From CAZCCM01 sp964616165 (GTDB lineage Bacteria; Bacillota; Clostridia; TANB77; CAG-508), in assembly GCA_964616165.1 (NCBI GenBank), contig CAZTTS010000005.1, forward strand, positions 1-64,000: a stretch of DNA of 64,000 nt. The letters run 5' to 3'. Positions within the stretch are counted from its first letter, which is position 1. Each line of letters opens with the position of its first letter. Below are positions 45,843-56,800 of the stretch, piece after piece. The translations under genes were made by a program, and so were the position numbers. The notes under the pieces were generated by a model, which did not search any database, was not told the DNA's origin, and saw nothing but the letters and a program-made list of their open reading frames with translations.

Positions 45843-46244
45843 TTATCTTTTAAAATTATAAGGTAGTAATTCTTTTAATGTATATACTTTTATTTCTGAA
45901 TTACCAAAAACAAAGATTGGAAAACTTTCATCTACGAATTCTGATATAAATTGTAAACAATGACCACATGGAATTACATCATCATCAAAGCCTTCTTTTT
46001 CATCATCTTTAGCAACAATAAAAAGTTTTTTAAATGATTTATCACCAGAAGAAATTGCAGATACAAATGCTGATCTTTCTGCACAAATACTTTGTATCCC
46101 ATCTTCAATGTTTACACCTCTAAAGACGCCTTTTTCTGTAAATAATAAAGCTGAAACTCTATATTTGGTATATGGTGAATATGAATTATTTAAATTATTA
46201 ATTAATTCACTTTTAAAAATTTCTAAATCTTTTGACTCAAACAT
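45843..46244 (-). CDS. cdd: Cytidine deaminase
   Basis: Deaminates cytidine and deoxycytidine for pyrimidine salvage. The 133-residue tetrameric-type enzyme has the catalytic CAERSAFVSA motif (Cys ligand and proton-shuttling Glu) and PCGHC supplying the other two zinc Cys. SYSPYTKYRVSALL lies near the N-terminus. It lies 54 nt after the TtcA-family gene on the same strand. Confidence 0.94.
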   Translation of the reverse strand: MFESKDLEIFKSELINNLNNSYSPYTKYRVSALLFTEKGVFRGVNIEDGIQSICAERSAFVSAISSGDKSFKKLFIVAKDDEKEGFDDDVIPCGHCLQFISEFVDESFPIFVFGNSEIKVYTLKELLPYNFKR

Positions 46245-46298
46245 ATTTACCTCTTTAATTGTTGTATATTTTATTTTAAACTTATTTTTATATTTTAT

Positions 46299-47105
46299 TT
46301 AATATTTATCTAAAAAATTATAATATTTACCCTTACTTTTATACTGTATAATTGCTCCTAAATGAACATTCTCTGAAGATCTATATATACTTTTTTTAAC
46401 ATTAGGATTTAGTTTTTCTAAATCAGCAATTATTTCTTTAATAACAGTTCTTTTAGAATTATCCATCCCTTCTTGATTAATTGGACATTCAGGATTAACA
46501 AAATTTAAATTGTTGTATTCCTGCCATTGTATAATGCTTTTCTCTTCTACTAAACAAAGTGGTCTGATCAATTGCATTTTTTCAAAATTATCACTTTTTA
46601 GCTTTGGCATCATTGTTTTATACTGTCCGCCCCACAATACGTTTAAAAGGATTGTTTCTATTATATCATCCATATGGTGTCCTAAAGCAATTTTGTTGCA
46701 TCCTAGCTTTTCTGCAGCCTCATAAAGTGATCCTCTTCGCATCCTAGCACACAAATAGCATTTTCCTCTTATTTGTTGTTTGGATACTTTAAAAAAGTTT
46801 GTTTCATAATCATGAAGAGGTATTTCAAAATACTTTGCTAAAGATAAAATTTCTTTAGTAATATCAGCAGGATAACCAGGATCCATATATATGTATTCTA
46901 ATGTAAATTTTATTTTACCATGTTTTTGAATTTCTTGCATACATTTAGCTAATATAAATGAATCCTTGCCACCTGAAATACATACGGCTATTTTATCATT
47001 TTCTTCAATTAAATTATACTTATCAACTGCTTTTGCGAACTGTCTATATATATTAGGTCTAAATTTAGTAATTATACTTCTTTCTATCTCTTTTATGCTA
47101 TTCAT
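46299..47105 (-). CDS. TtcA-family tRNA sulfurtransferase (PP-loop ATPase)
   Basis: TtcA-type enzymes thiolate tRNA cytidine 32 using an iron-sulfur cluster. The 268 residues have the PP-loop CISGGKDSFILAKC, the CYLCARMRRG Cys pair, LGHHMDDIIETILLN and a further Cys in NPECPINQ. This arrangement (PP-loop, CxxC, later Cys) fits TtcA better than TilS. It occupies the place near ftsH where many Firmicutes have tilS-hpt. The gene overlaps the upstream glycosyltransferase-like gene by 8 nt. Confidence 0.82.
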   Translation of the reverse strand: MNSIKEIERSIITKFRPNIYRQFAKAVDKYNLIEENDKIAVCISGGKDSFILAKCMQEIQKHGKIKFTLEYIYMDPGYPADITKEILSLAKYFEIPLHDYETNFFKVSKQQIRGKCYLCARMRRGSLYEAAEKLGCNKIALGHHMDDIIETILLNVLWGGQYKTMMPKLKSDNFEKMQLIRPLCLVEEKSIIQWQEYNNLNFVNPECPINQEGMDNSKRTVIKEIIADLEKLNPNVKKSIYRSSENVHLGAIIQYKSKGKYYNFLDKY

Positions 47106-48759
47106 CTATTTTCCCTTTTGCTACTATTTTTTCTTTATTTGTTTTTTTATGTGTTTTTCTTTCTTTTTTAGCTTCTTCTATATTTTCAACTTCTTCTTCT
47201 ATGTCAATACGTTCTGGAGCTGATAATAAAAGAATTACTGGACTTGATATTAATAAATCTTTCTTTTTTTCTCTTTTAAATATTTTGGTAAAAACACCTT
47301 TTATTTTGTTAAATATTTTCTTAAAGAAATTATATATATTATTAAATGCTTTGACAAAAGACTTCTTTATATCTGAATTTATTCTTGTTCTTTTAATTTT
47401 ATTTATATCAAAACTTAATTTTCTTAAGAAAACCTTAAATATATTTCTTTTCTTTGTTTGTCCAGATTTTCCCTTTTTAGTTTCTTTTCTGTCTTTCTCT
47501 TCTTTTCCTTCTTTTTTTCTTTGCTTATTTTGTTTTATTTCTTTTTTTGCTTGTTTAACTTCTTTTTTTATTTTGTCTTCAGGAACTTCTTTTGCTTCTA
47601 TTAAAAGGTTCTTATTTATATATTTTTTTAGATTATTATGTTTTTTATTAGTTTTAATTTTATTTAACCCATTAGGTTTAAAATATTTATTATTTAAATA
47701 GTTTGGAGCTAATTTTTCTAAAAATTCAAAAATTGCTTTAGTATATCTTTGCGAATCTAATTCTGACAAATTATGTTTTAACAAATCAAAATTTAATACT
47801 TCAGATATAATAAAATATTCAATCAAGTCATAACTTTCTGTATAATTTTTAGGTGATCTTTTATATATTTCTAAAATTTGTTTAAGTTTTAGTTTGCTTT
47901 GAGTAATAATATTTGTTAATTGATCAATATCTTTGTCTTGTTTAATATATTTTATATCTTCTTTTTCTTTATATTGACAAATAGCTGTATCTTTAACACA
48001 AGTGATGTTTTTAATCATCGGTAAGAATTTATATATATCCATTTTTGTATCAATAAGTGAAGAAAATATATATAAATTTTTTACCCAAAATTCCTTTTTT
48101 AGTATTACATTAAAACCCTGTATATCAATTTCAGATAAAATTTTATTTTTATAATTTATATCTAATCTTTGAATAGATTCATATATATTTGAAGTAAAAT
48201 ATTCAAAACCTTTAGTTTTCAAATACAAATTATTTGAATTATCTTTAGAATAAGATGAAAAATCAAATATTAAACCACTTTCTTTTAAATCTATTATATA
48301 GCCTCTATTTTTATGTTTGTTTTTTTCTTTAAACTTTGACTTCATATTATTGTATTTTTTATATACTTCAGATAAAGATATATCATCTAGTATTTTAATA
48401 TAATCATAAATAATCAAATCATAATTAAATTCTTCTTGTAATTTAAAAAATTCATAATATGTATTATCTAAAAGTAAAGTATTTTGATCTATTATATGAA
48501 TATATCTTCCTTTAGCTTGCTTAATAGCTATATTTAAAATCTCATTAAAATCCTTATTTTCTTCTTGAACAATAAAGAAATTATTCGAGCTAGAATATTT
48601 ATTAAGTATATTTAAAAGAAAAACATCTATCTGAGTATTATTTTTTTGTGATACAAAAATCACTTCATATTGCTTAAAATTTTGTGATACAATGCTTCTA
48701 ATACAATCATCTAAATGTTTATCATAATATTTAATTTTAATAATAATGCTTAAGTTCAT
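47098..48759 (-). CDS. Family 2 glycosyltransferase-like protein with degenerate DXD and highly charged C-terminus
   Basis: The 553 residues start like a GT-A (family 2) enzyme: LSIIIKIKYYDKHLDDCIRS, IVSQNFKQYEVIFVSQ, and GRYIHIIDQNTLLLDN where active enzymes have D-x-D(D). Only one Asp of that motif remains, so catalysis is doubtful. The middle (about 150-370) is unassigned. From about 370 the protein is very rich in Lys, Glu and Asn, ending in a long charged tail. It could be a binding subunit or an enzyme on a divergent substrate. It sits in an envelope-related block near another glycosyltransferase. Confidence 0.6.
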   Translation of the reverse strand: MNLSIIIKIKYYDKHLDDCIRSIVSQNFKQYEVIFVSQKNNTQIDVFLLNILNKYSSSNNFFIVQEENKDFNEILNIAIKQAKGRYIHIIDQNTLLLDNTYYEFFKLQEEFNYDLIIYDYIKILDDISLSEVYKKYNNMKSKFKEKNKHKNRGYIIDLKESGLIFDFSSYSKDNSNNLYLKTKGFEYFTSNIYESIQRLDINYKNKILSEIDIQGFNVILKKEFWVKNLYIFSSLIDTKMDIYKFLPMIKNITCVKDTAICQYKEKEDIKYIKQDKDIDQLTNIITQSKLKLKQILEIYKRSPKNYTESYDLIEYFIISEVLNFDLLKHNLSELDSQRYTKAIFEFLEKLAPNYLNNKYFKPNGLNKIKTNKKHNNLKKYINKNLLIEAKEVPEDKIKKEVKQAKKEIKQNKQRKKEGKEEKDRKETKKGKSGQTKKRNIFKVFLRKLSFDINKIKRTRINSDIKKSFVKAFNNIYNFFKKIFNKIKGVFTKIFKREKKKDLLISSPVILLLSAPERIDIEEEVENIEEAKKERKTHKKTNKEKIVAKGKIDE

Positions 48760-48805
48760 TATTCTCCTAAAACATAGTCTTTACCTCTAAATTTTCTTTT
48801 GTAAA

Positions 48806-49090
48806 TTAAATAGACAAATCTTTATTGACAAACACTTTTTCATAAATTTCTTTAAGTTCAGGGTCTTCTAAAATTTTTTCTTGACGATTTAATTCTTCTT
48901 CTAATCTTTTTTTAGTTGCACTTCCTGAAGGATCTAAAAGATGTTTCTTTTGAGAAGCTGATTTTTGAACATAAACTATAAACCCTATAATTAAGACAAT
49001 AAGAATAGATGCTCCTATTATTGTCCCTATTAATAATTTTTTTTGATTTAACTTCCCTAATCGTTTTGTAATTTTATCATAAATGTCCAT
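48806..49090 (-). CDS. Small single-pass membrane protein, unknown function
   Basis: Not recognised. I place the start at ATG 49090 because the AGGAGG site falls just upstream of it; an in-frame ATG five codons earlier lies before that site. The 94-residue product has a basic N-terminus, one membrane helix (about 19-43) and a charged tail with EEELNRQEKILEDPELKEIYEKV. Position between ftsH and the GT2-like gene suggests an envelope role only by context. Confidence 0.6.
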   Translation of the reverse strand: MDIYDKITKRLGKLNQKKLLIGTIIGASILIVLIIGFIVYVQKSASQKKHLLDPSGSATKKRLEEELNRQEKILEDPELKEIYEKVFVNKDLSI

Positions 49091-49157
49091 TTTACTCCTC
49101 CTCATATGCTATTTCTAATAGATTTATTCTTTGCTATTATATGTTTTTAAATAAAAG

Positions 49158-51224
49158 TTAATTTGCTTTTTTAGGTAGTTCAATATCTTTAAAAAACTCC
49201 GCAAATTCATCTTCATTTATTTTTTCTTTTTTTAGTAATACTTGAACTATTTCATGTACCTTTTGTTCATTATTCATTAAAATTTCTTTAGCAGTCCTAT
49301 ATTGTTCTTCAACAATTTGTTTAACTTCTAATCCCACTTCTTTCGTGATTTCTTCTCCAAAAAATGCTAATTCTTTGGTGTGATCAAAGTCTAAAGAAAT
49401 TGGTCCAATAGTCGAACTCATTCCATATACTGCAATCATATTTTTAGCTATTTCTGTGGCTCTTTCAATATCATTACTTGCACCAGTAGATATATCTCCC
49501 ACAAATAATTCTTCAGATGCTCTACCTGACATTAAAGAAATAATTTGTTCTAATAATTCAGTTTTAGACAAATATGATTTATCTTCTTCAGACTTATAAC
49601 TAGTATAGCCACCAGCCATTCCTCTTGGAATTATTGATAATTCCTTAACAGCTGTTTGTGTTGGTAAAAATGTAGATACAAGAGCATGACCCACTTCATG
49701 ATATGCTGTAATTAACTTATCTTTTTTAGATATAACTCTTTTTTCTTTCTCTAATCCTATTAATACCTTCTTTACTGCCTCTTCTATATCATCTCTAGTT
49801 ATTAATTCATGTTCTCTTCTTGCAGCAATAATAGCTGCTTCATTTAAAATATTATATAATTCGGCTCCAGTAAATCCTGAAGTATCACCTGCTATTTCTT
49901 TAAAGTCTACGTCTTCTGCAAACTTTTTATTTTTTCCATGTAATCTTAATATTTCTTCTCTTCCTACTAAATCTGGAGTAGGTATAACAATAATTCTATC
50001 AAATCTCCCAGGTCTTAATAATGCTTTATCTAGCATTTCTGGTCTATTTGTAGCTGCTAGTACTATAACATTTTCATCAGTATCAAAGCCATCCATTTCA
50101 ACTAGTAATTGGTTTAATGTTTGATTGTTTTCAGTTTCAGCTCCTCCAGCTGCTGCTGTTCTACTTGATCCAATAGCATCTATTTCATCAATAAATATTA
50201 TAGATGGAGCAATTTTTCTAGCTCTATCAAATAATTTTCTTACTCTTGAAGCTCCTAATCCTGCAAACATTTCAATAAATTCAGAACCTGACATTGATAT
50301 AAATGGAACAGATGCTTCTCCTGCGATAGCTTTAGCAATTAAAGTTTTTCCAGTTCCTGGTTTACCAAATAATAATACACCTCTTGGAATTTTAGCTCCC
50401 ATTTTTTCAAACTTTTTAGGATTTTTTAAGAATTCTACAACTTCAATTAATTCACCTTTTTCTTCATCTAAACCTGCAACATCATCAAATTTTATACCAG
50501 TATTTCTGTTTTCTTGATCATCATAAATCTTTCCTTTATCTCCGAGTCCTTGCATTTTGATTATCATTATAAATAATATAGCAATTAAAATTGTTGGTAA
50601 AAATGTAAATAATGTTGATACTATTCTACCAAATGCTGATTGATCTTTGATTTCAAATATTATAGTATTTCCACTGTCTATTTCGTTTTGAACAACTTTA
50701 ACAAATTCATCTACACTTGGTAGTAGTACTGTAACTGTTCTTTTTTTCTCATCATTCTTTATTCCAAATAATTTTAACAGTTTTTCTTTGTCTTCTTCTC
50801 TTTTAATTTCTTCAAGAGTTTTTTCTCCACTTTCTTGATCTTCTTCAAGTTTTTGTTTCATTTCTTCTTCGTAAGCTTCTTCAGTCTTAATAACAGTAAC
50901 AGCATAAGAACCTTTGGTCATTTCAATTCTTTCAATCTTGCCTTCTTTTATATCATTTATTAAATTATTATAATTATATGTTTCTTCATCTACTTTATCT
51001 TGAGTTACTAATTTAGTTACAAAAAATACTGTTAATAAAGCCGTTATAATTATTACAAATATAATTATAAGCCTAAATAACTTTTCTTTGCTAGAAGGCT
51101 TTTTGTTCCTTTTACTTTTTTCTTTTTTGTCTTCTTTTTTTCCTTCTTCCATAAAAGCTTTATTATTTTGATTTTCCAACTCTTCTTTATTTAATTCTTC
51201 ATCTTTTTTTATTTCTTCTTCCAC
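49158..51224 (-). CDS. ftsH: ATP-dependent zinc metalloprotease FtsH
   Basis: A membrane-bound AAA protease for quality control of membrane and short-lived proteins. The 688 residues have an unusually long acidic/basic N-terminus (1-49), TM1 (about 51-72), an extracytoplasmic domain, TM2 (about 205-225), Walker A FGKPGTGKTLIAKA near 288 and Walker B IIFIDEIDAIG. The second region of homology is AATNRPEMLDKALLRPGRFD, and the zinc site is AYHEVGHALV near 508 (HEVGH in place of the usual HEAGH). It lies 4 nt after the DUF1189-like gene. Confidence 0.97.
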   Translation of the reverse strand: MEEEIKKDEELNKEELENQNNKAFMEEGKKEDKKEKSKRNKKPSSKEKLFRLIIIFVIIITALLTVFFVTKLVTQDKVDEETYNYNNLINDIKEGKIERIEMTKGSYAVTVIKTEEAYEEEMKQKLEEDQESGEKTLEEIKREEDKEKLLKLFGIKNDEKKRTVTVLLPSVDEFVKVVQNEIDSGNTIIFEIKDQSAFGRIVSTLFTFLPTILIAILFIMIIKMQGLGDKGKIYDDQENRNTGIKFDDVAGLDEEKGELIEVVEFLKNPKKFEKMGAKIPRGVLLFGKPGTGKTLIAKAIAGEASVPFISMSGSEFIEMFAGLGASRVRKLFDRARKIAPSIIFIDEIDAIGSSRTAAAGGAETENNQTLNQLLVEMDGFDTDENVIVLAATNRPEMLDKALLRPGRFDRIIVIPTPDLVGREEILRLHGKNKKFAEDVDFKEIAGDTSGFTGAELYNILNEAAIIAARREHELITRDDIEEAVKKVLIGLEKEKRVISKKDKLITAYHEVGHALVSTFLPTQTAVKELSIIPRGMAGGYTSYKSEEDKSYLSKTELLEQIISLMSGRASEELFVGDISTGASNDIERATEIAKNMIAVYGMSSTIGPISLDFDHTKELAFFGEEITKEVGLEVKQIVEEQYRTAKEILMNNEQKVHEIVQVLLKKEKINEDEFAEFFKDIELPKKAN

Positions 51225-51227
51225 TTA

Positions 51228-52403
51228 TTATGCTCCTTCTACGATTTCGTCTTTTTCTTTTTCTTTTTCTTTTGTTTCTTTTTTATCTTTTTTGTCTTTT
51301 ATTTTTTTTCGTTCTTCACGCTTTTTCTTTTCGCTTTTTTCTAGTTCTTCTAATGTTGTCTCTGTGATATCACTTAATACTTCAGATAAGTCTTCAACTG
51401 TTTTTATAACTTTAATCTTTGCATACTTGCTCTTAATTATTCTTGTAGCTATAAGTATATATCCTAAATAGATTAATAAATAGATTACTAAATTGCCTAT
51501 AGGTAGTTTAAGAATATTTAATTGTGTTAAAATTGAGAATAATACATATATAATTAATGGCATTGACATTAAAAATATAGTCATTCTATTTATTCTTTTG
51601 AAATCATAAGTTTTAACTCCATAAACTGTTAAAATCGTAATTAAAAATCTGCCTGCAAAAAATGAAAAGAATATTAATACTACTAGTATAATTAATGCTG
51701 CTGTAATACCTGATAAAAATGCAATTGCTTTATATTCTAATAAATTGTCTAAAAGATCAACAATTCCCTCTTTATTTATCTCCTTATCAGTTAAAAAGTG
51801 AAAGTTAGAATATTCAAAAGAATCACCAGGTTCAGCATATACAGTATCTTTAGTAAATAGAACATACTGATCTACATCATCTATTTCAGATTTGTATTTG
51901 TCTCTAATATCAAAAAGGCTATCTATTGTATTTATAATTATTAATCTTCCGGTATTTTCTTCTGAAAAACTTATATCAATATCACCAATAATTTTTCCTT
52001 CTTCAAATTTAAATTCAGATAGTTCTATAATTTGATTTCTAACATTCTTAGTTCTTTCAGTCATTGCAAAGCCTAAAGAAAATCCCATTATAATACTTAA
52101 AGTTAAAAGTAAAATTAATATATATGATACCCAACTAGTTCCAGATTCAACTGAAAGATGTAGTTTGTTAAGATTAATAGTTGAATAGTAAAATGTCTTA
52201 AAAAAATTAACTTTCTTTTTGTTTTTTTCATCTTTTTTGTTTTTATTAGAGTCTTTAACTGAATCTGAATCCATATTTGTATTCACATTTTCTTTGTCTT
52301 CATTATCATCTAGCTTCAATGAAGAAACTACAACTTTAACTTTATCTTCATTGTTTTTATCTTCTATAATCTTTTCATCTTTCTTTTTTTCTTTATTTTT
52401 CAT
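51228..52403 (-). CDS. DUF1189-like membrane protein
   Basis: The 391 residues start with a Lys/Asp-rich cytoplasmic region (1-65), followed by NFFKTFYYSTINLNKLH, a first membrane helix, and an extracytoplasmic domain (about 115-215). Four membrane helices (about 220-325) and a very charged Lys/Glu C-terminal tail follow. This architecture resembles the DUF1189 family; the function is unknown. It overlaps cysS by 4 nt and is followed at once by ftsH, so a membrane quality-control link is possible. Confidence 0.6.
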   Translation of the reverse strand: MKNKEKKKDEKIIEDKNNEDKVKVVVSSLKLDDNEDKENVNTNMDSDSVKDSNKNKKDEKNKKKVNFFKTFYYSTINLNKLHLSVESGTSWVSYILILLLTLSIIMGFSLGFAMTERTKNVRNQIIELSEFKFEEGKIIGDIDISFSEENTGRLIIINTIDSLFDIRDKYKSEIDDVDQYVLFTKDTVYAEPGDSFEYSNFHFLTDKEINKEGIVDLLDNLLEYKAIAFLSGITAALIILVVLIFFSFFAGRFLITILTVYGVKTYDFKRINRMTIFLMSMPLIIYVLFSILTQLNILKLPIGNLVIYLLIYLGYILIATRIIKSKYAKIKVIKTVEDLSEVLSDITETTLEELEKSEKKKREERKKIKDKKDKKETKEKEKEKDEIVEGA

Positions 52404-53821
52404 TTAATTCCCTTTGTTTTTTTAATAATACTATCATCTTCATTATCTATTACTTCATAACCTTTTAAGTTAATTTCATCTCTTAATTTATCTGCTAAAA
52501 TATAATCTTTGTTTTTTCTAGCTGCATCTCTCTTGTTTTTTAATTCTATAATTTCTTCTGGGATTAAAATTTCATTTTCATCTTTTTTATTATAATCTTC
52601 TTTATCTAAATCCAATGCTAAAAATTTATCAAAATTTTTTAATAGTTCAGCTATTTGTCTGCTTTTTATATTATATCTGGCTGCTTCCCATACAACAGAC
52701 AATGCAACTGTTACATTCAAATCGTCATTAATAGCTTGTAAAAATTGATTTTTCCACTCTTCTATTTTAAGTAACATTTCTTCATTAATATTATTACCCG
52801 CATTAATATGTTCATTATATAATTTTCTAAGTCTTTGAAGAGAAATTTTAGCAGAGTTTAAAGCTTCAAAAGTAAAATTAGTTTTAAATCTATAACTTGA
52901 AGAATAAACAAAATATCTAAAGTCTAAAGGAGAATAACCCTTCTCAATTAAATCTGTAACATAATATACATTACCTAAAGACTTACTCATTTTTTCATTT
53001 TCAACAACTAAAAATTCTGAGTGCATCCAAAAATTAGATGGTATTTCACCACTATGTCCCTTAGATTGAGCAATTTCATTTTCATGATGATATCTAATAT
53101 GATCTATTCCACCAGTATGGATATCAAAAGGCTTTCCTAGATATTTCTCAGAAATAACAGAACATTCTAAATGCCATCCCGGATACGAATACCCAAAAAA
53201 ACTATCCCACTTCATAATATGATTTTCTGGTGCTTTAATCCATAAAGCAAAGTCTGTAACATTTTTCTTTTCTGAAATATCAGATATTCTTTGTTTTTTA
53301 TTTATATCCTCTATTATAATTTTAGATAATACTCCATATTTATCTAATTTAGATGTATCAAAATATACGGTTTTGGAAGTTTCATATGCATAACCTTTTT
53401 CCAATAAGTCTTTAACATATTTTTCCATTTCCTTAATTTCATCTGTAGCTCTTATAACCATCTCTGGAACTTCAATATTTAGTAATTCAGCATCATCAAA
53501 AAAGAATTTTTCATAGTATTCAGCTATTTCTTTTGGAGATTTCCCTTCTTTTATAGCTGCTAAAATCATTTTGTCTTCACCTGCATCTCCATCAGAAACC
53601 AAATGTCCTACATCAGTTATATTCATAACTTGTTTAACTATATAACCATTATATTTAAACATTCTTCTTAAGATGTCATTAAAAATATATGTTTTGAAAT
53701 TACCTATATGTGCTCTATCATAAACCGTAGGCCCACATGAATATATTTTAACCATATCTTCTTTTATTGGTTTAAATTCATCTTTATTTTTAGTTAATGT
53801 ATTATATAAGTATATTTTCAT
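52400..53821 (-). CDS. cysS: Cysteinyl-tRNA synthetase
   Basis: Charges tRNA-Cys. The 473-residue class I synthetase has YSCGPTVYDRAHIGNFKTY (zinc Cys plus the HIGN signature), WHLECSVIS with the second zinc Cys, GGIDHIRYHHENEIAQS with zinc-binding residues, and KMSKSLGN, the KMSKS loop. A DALR anticodon domain follows. It lies 8 nt after the PBP gene, and its stop overlaps the next start. No T-box leader is possible here because there is no space upstream. Confidence 0.97.
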   Translation of the reverse strand: MKIYLYNTLTKNKDEFKPIKEDMVKIYSCGPTVYDRAHIGNFKTYIFNDILRRMFKYNGYIVKQVMNITDVGHLVSDGDAGEDKMILAAIKEGKSPKEIAEYYEKFFFDDAELLNIEVPEMVIRATDEIKEMEKYVKDLLEKGYAYETSKTVYFDTSKLDKYGVLSKIIIEDINKKQRISDISEKKNVTDFALWIKAPENHIMKWDSFFGYSYPGWHLECSVISEKYLGKPFDIHTGGIDHIRYHHENEIAQSKGHSGEIPSNFWMHSEFLVVENEKMSKSLGNVYYVTDLIEKGYSPLDFRYFVYSSSYRFKTNFTFEALNSAKISLQRLRKLYNEHINAGNNINEEMLLKIEEWKNQFLQAINDDLNVTVALSVVWEAARYNIKSRQIAELLKNFDKFLALDLDKEDYNKKDENEILIPEEIIELKNKRDAARKNKDYILADKLRDEINLKGYEVIDNEDDSIIKKTKGIK

Positions 53822-53829
53822 AATATCCT

Positions 53830-56800
53830 TTACGGCGTTGGTGGAGGCTCATTTTCATCGTCATCATCGTCATCATCACCATTATTATTTTCTAATTCCT
53901 CTTTTATTTCTATTATTCTTTGAACAGCATTATTAAGCTTTGTTTTATTTGCTTCAGAAATTAAATTTTTAATTGCTGAACTAAGTGCATCATACTTAGA
54001 TTTTGCATTATTCACTTTTGCTTCATCTTCTATTGTTAAAGCACTAATTTCTGGTAGAGCTTCAATTAAGTCAGATATTTCTTTAGCTTTCTTTGAGTTA
54101 TCCGCTTCAATTTTAGCACATTTATCACATTTCTTGGTTGGTGCCTTATATTTTCGGTCAGCAGCTACTAAATTATTATCTTTCTTTAAAAACACTTTTT
54201 TTATTGTATTTTTACAGGCAGCAGAAGGAAGTAAGCCTGAAACTTTACACACTTCTACTTCTTCATGATGTTCACATGTTTCTGTTGGCTCAGTACCTTT
54301 TACAAAATATTCAGTATATACTCTTGAACCTCTAGGATCCTTTTTACAATACTTACCAGGCAACATACCTGAATCTCTACACACTGCAACTTGAACTATC
54401 CCATCTGGTCGCTCAAATTCTCCTCCAGATTTATAATATTTAGCATGAATTGCTCTCATATTATTTCTCCAAATTAAACCTGCTGGATTGATACCTCCCC
54501 AATAAATATGTTCTGCAACATCAAAACCATACCATACTGCTGCAGTAAGTTTTGGTGTAAACCCACAAAGCCATCTGTCTTTATCGTCATTTGTTGTTCC
54601 TGTTTTAACTCCTGTTTCAAAACCTGATACTTTTGCATAACTTCCAGTTCCTTCAGCTCCTACAACAGTTGAAGTCATCATTTTTTGTAAAATAAAAGCA
54701 TTTTGCTCACTTAAAACTCTTTCTTTTTTCTGTTGCGGTTTTAAAACTACTTTACCTGCAGAATTTTCAACTTTTAATACAAAAGTAGGTTCAATAAATT
54801 CTCCACCATTAGCTATAGCAGCATATGCGCCCGCTACTTGTGTAGATGAAACACCATATGTTAAACCACCCAGAGCTAAAGAAGCAATATTTTTATCTGC
54901 TTCAACTATTCTAAAGCCTACGGATTCTAAAAACTTAGCTGATGTTTCTTCTCCCATTTCTGCAACTGCTTTTAAGAAAATTATATTATTTGAAACTTCA
55001 ATTCCTTTTCTAATATTAGTATATCCTCTATAACCATACCCAAAGTTATTAAACCCTCCAAAAGGTGTATCATCAAAAACTGTAGCAGCAGTCATACCAC
55101 CACTTTCAAGAGCGGGTGCTGCAACTCCAATAGGTTTCATTGAAGATCCTAGTTGTCTTAAAGTTCTTGTTGTTCTATTCCAATCACCTTTTGTCATTAT
55201 AACATCTGAACCTAAACCACCAACAGCAACCAAAACTTGTCCTGTTTTATGATCAATAATTGTCATAGAAGCTTGAGATTTTACTCCTTTTTTCAAATTA
55301 CTATTCAGCCTATAATAGCTATCTTTCATATCATCTTCTGCAATTTTCTGCATACCAGAATTTTGAGTAGTATATATTTTATATCCTCCATTATATAATT
55401 GTATTTCAGCTAATTCTCTAGTTATTTCTTTTTCTTTCATAAGCATTTCTACAACTTCATCAATTGCTGCATCAGTAATATATGAATATTTTAAAGTTGA
55501 CTTTGATTTTTGCCCATGACTGAATTTAAAGCCTTTTTCTGTTTCAGCTACTGCTTTTTCATAGTCTTCTTTAGATATCCATTTTAAGTCTTTATATATT
55601 TTATTTAAAACTGTTATAGTTCTATTTTTAATTTCTTCTCTATTGTTTTCTTTAACTTTATCTAATTTAGCCTTTTCCTTCTCTTTTTTAGATAGTTTTT
55701 TATTATCATCTATTTCTTTAGCTTCCTTTTCACTTAAATCATCAATAGACAATAGGAATGGATTATACGCATTTGGCATATGATTAATACCTGCCATAAA
55801 TGCTGCTTCAGCCATTGTTAAATCTTTTTGTGATTTACCAAAGTAATAGTCTGAACCCAGTGCAACACCGTGAATATTATCTCCACCAACAAAAATTACA
55901 TTTAAATATAGCTCTAATACTTGTTCCTTTGTAATTTCTCTTTCTACTTGTAGAGCTCTTGTAATTTCTCTTAATTTTCTTTCCCAACTTCTTTCATCAT
56001 CTTCAGTAATATTTTTAATTAATTGTTGTGTAATAGTACTAGCACCATAATCAGATTGACCCCTTTTAAGCAAATATGATACTGTTGCAGAAATTGTTCT
56101 TTTAAAGTCTACACCTTTATGTTTATAAAATCTTTCGTCTTCAATAGCAATATACATTTTGGGTAGATATTCTGGCATTTCTGACAATGTTACTATTTCT
56201 CTTTTTTCATCATCAACTAGTGTAGCAACTAACTTTCCAGATCTATCATAAACCGTTGAATTTTCATTAGCAATTATTAAATCTTCTTTTGTTAAAGATT
56301 TATCTTGTCCAAAAACTCCAAAAATATATGCAAATGCTAAACCTACAAGAAGTAAAAATACCGCTAAGAATATTGATACAAGCCATTTTAAAATTAATTT
56401 AAATTTACTCTTTGGCTTCTTTCTTTTTTTACTTTTTTTCCCTTGTTTTGTAGGAGCTTTTTTAACATTCCCTTTGGTTGACCTAGTTTTCTTATTCGGT
56501 TTTTTTCTTTTTCGACTACTTCTTGGCATATTTTCATCCTCATCTATTATATTCTTTTTAGAATCTTTAATTATTTTATTATCTTTTTCTTCATTATTAT
56601 CCATATACATTTTGTTTAAATTAGGAACATCAAAGTTTAATTCATTAGTTTCAGAATTAAAAATCTTTTTATCTTCCTTAGATAATTTTGACTCTATTTC
56701 TTGAACATTAATAATTTTAGTGGCATCTCCACTCGGAATATATCTGTCACCAAATTGTTCTTCTAATTCTTTTATCCTTTGTAACTGTTTGTCTGCTAAT

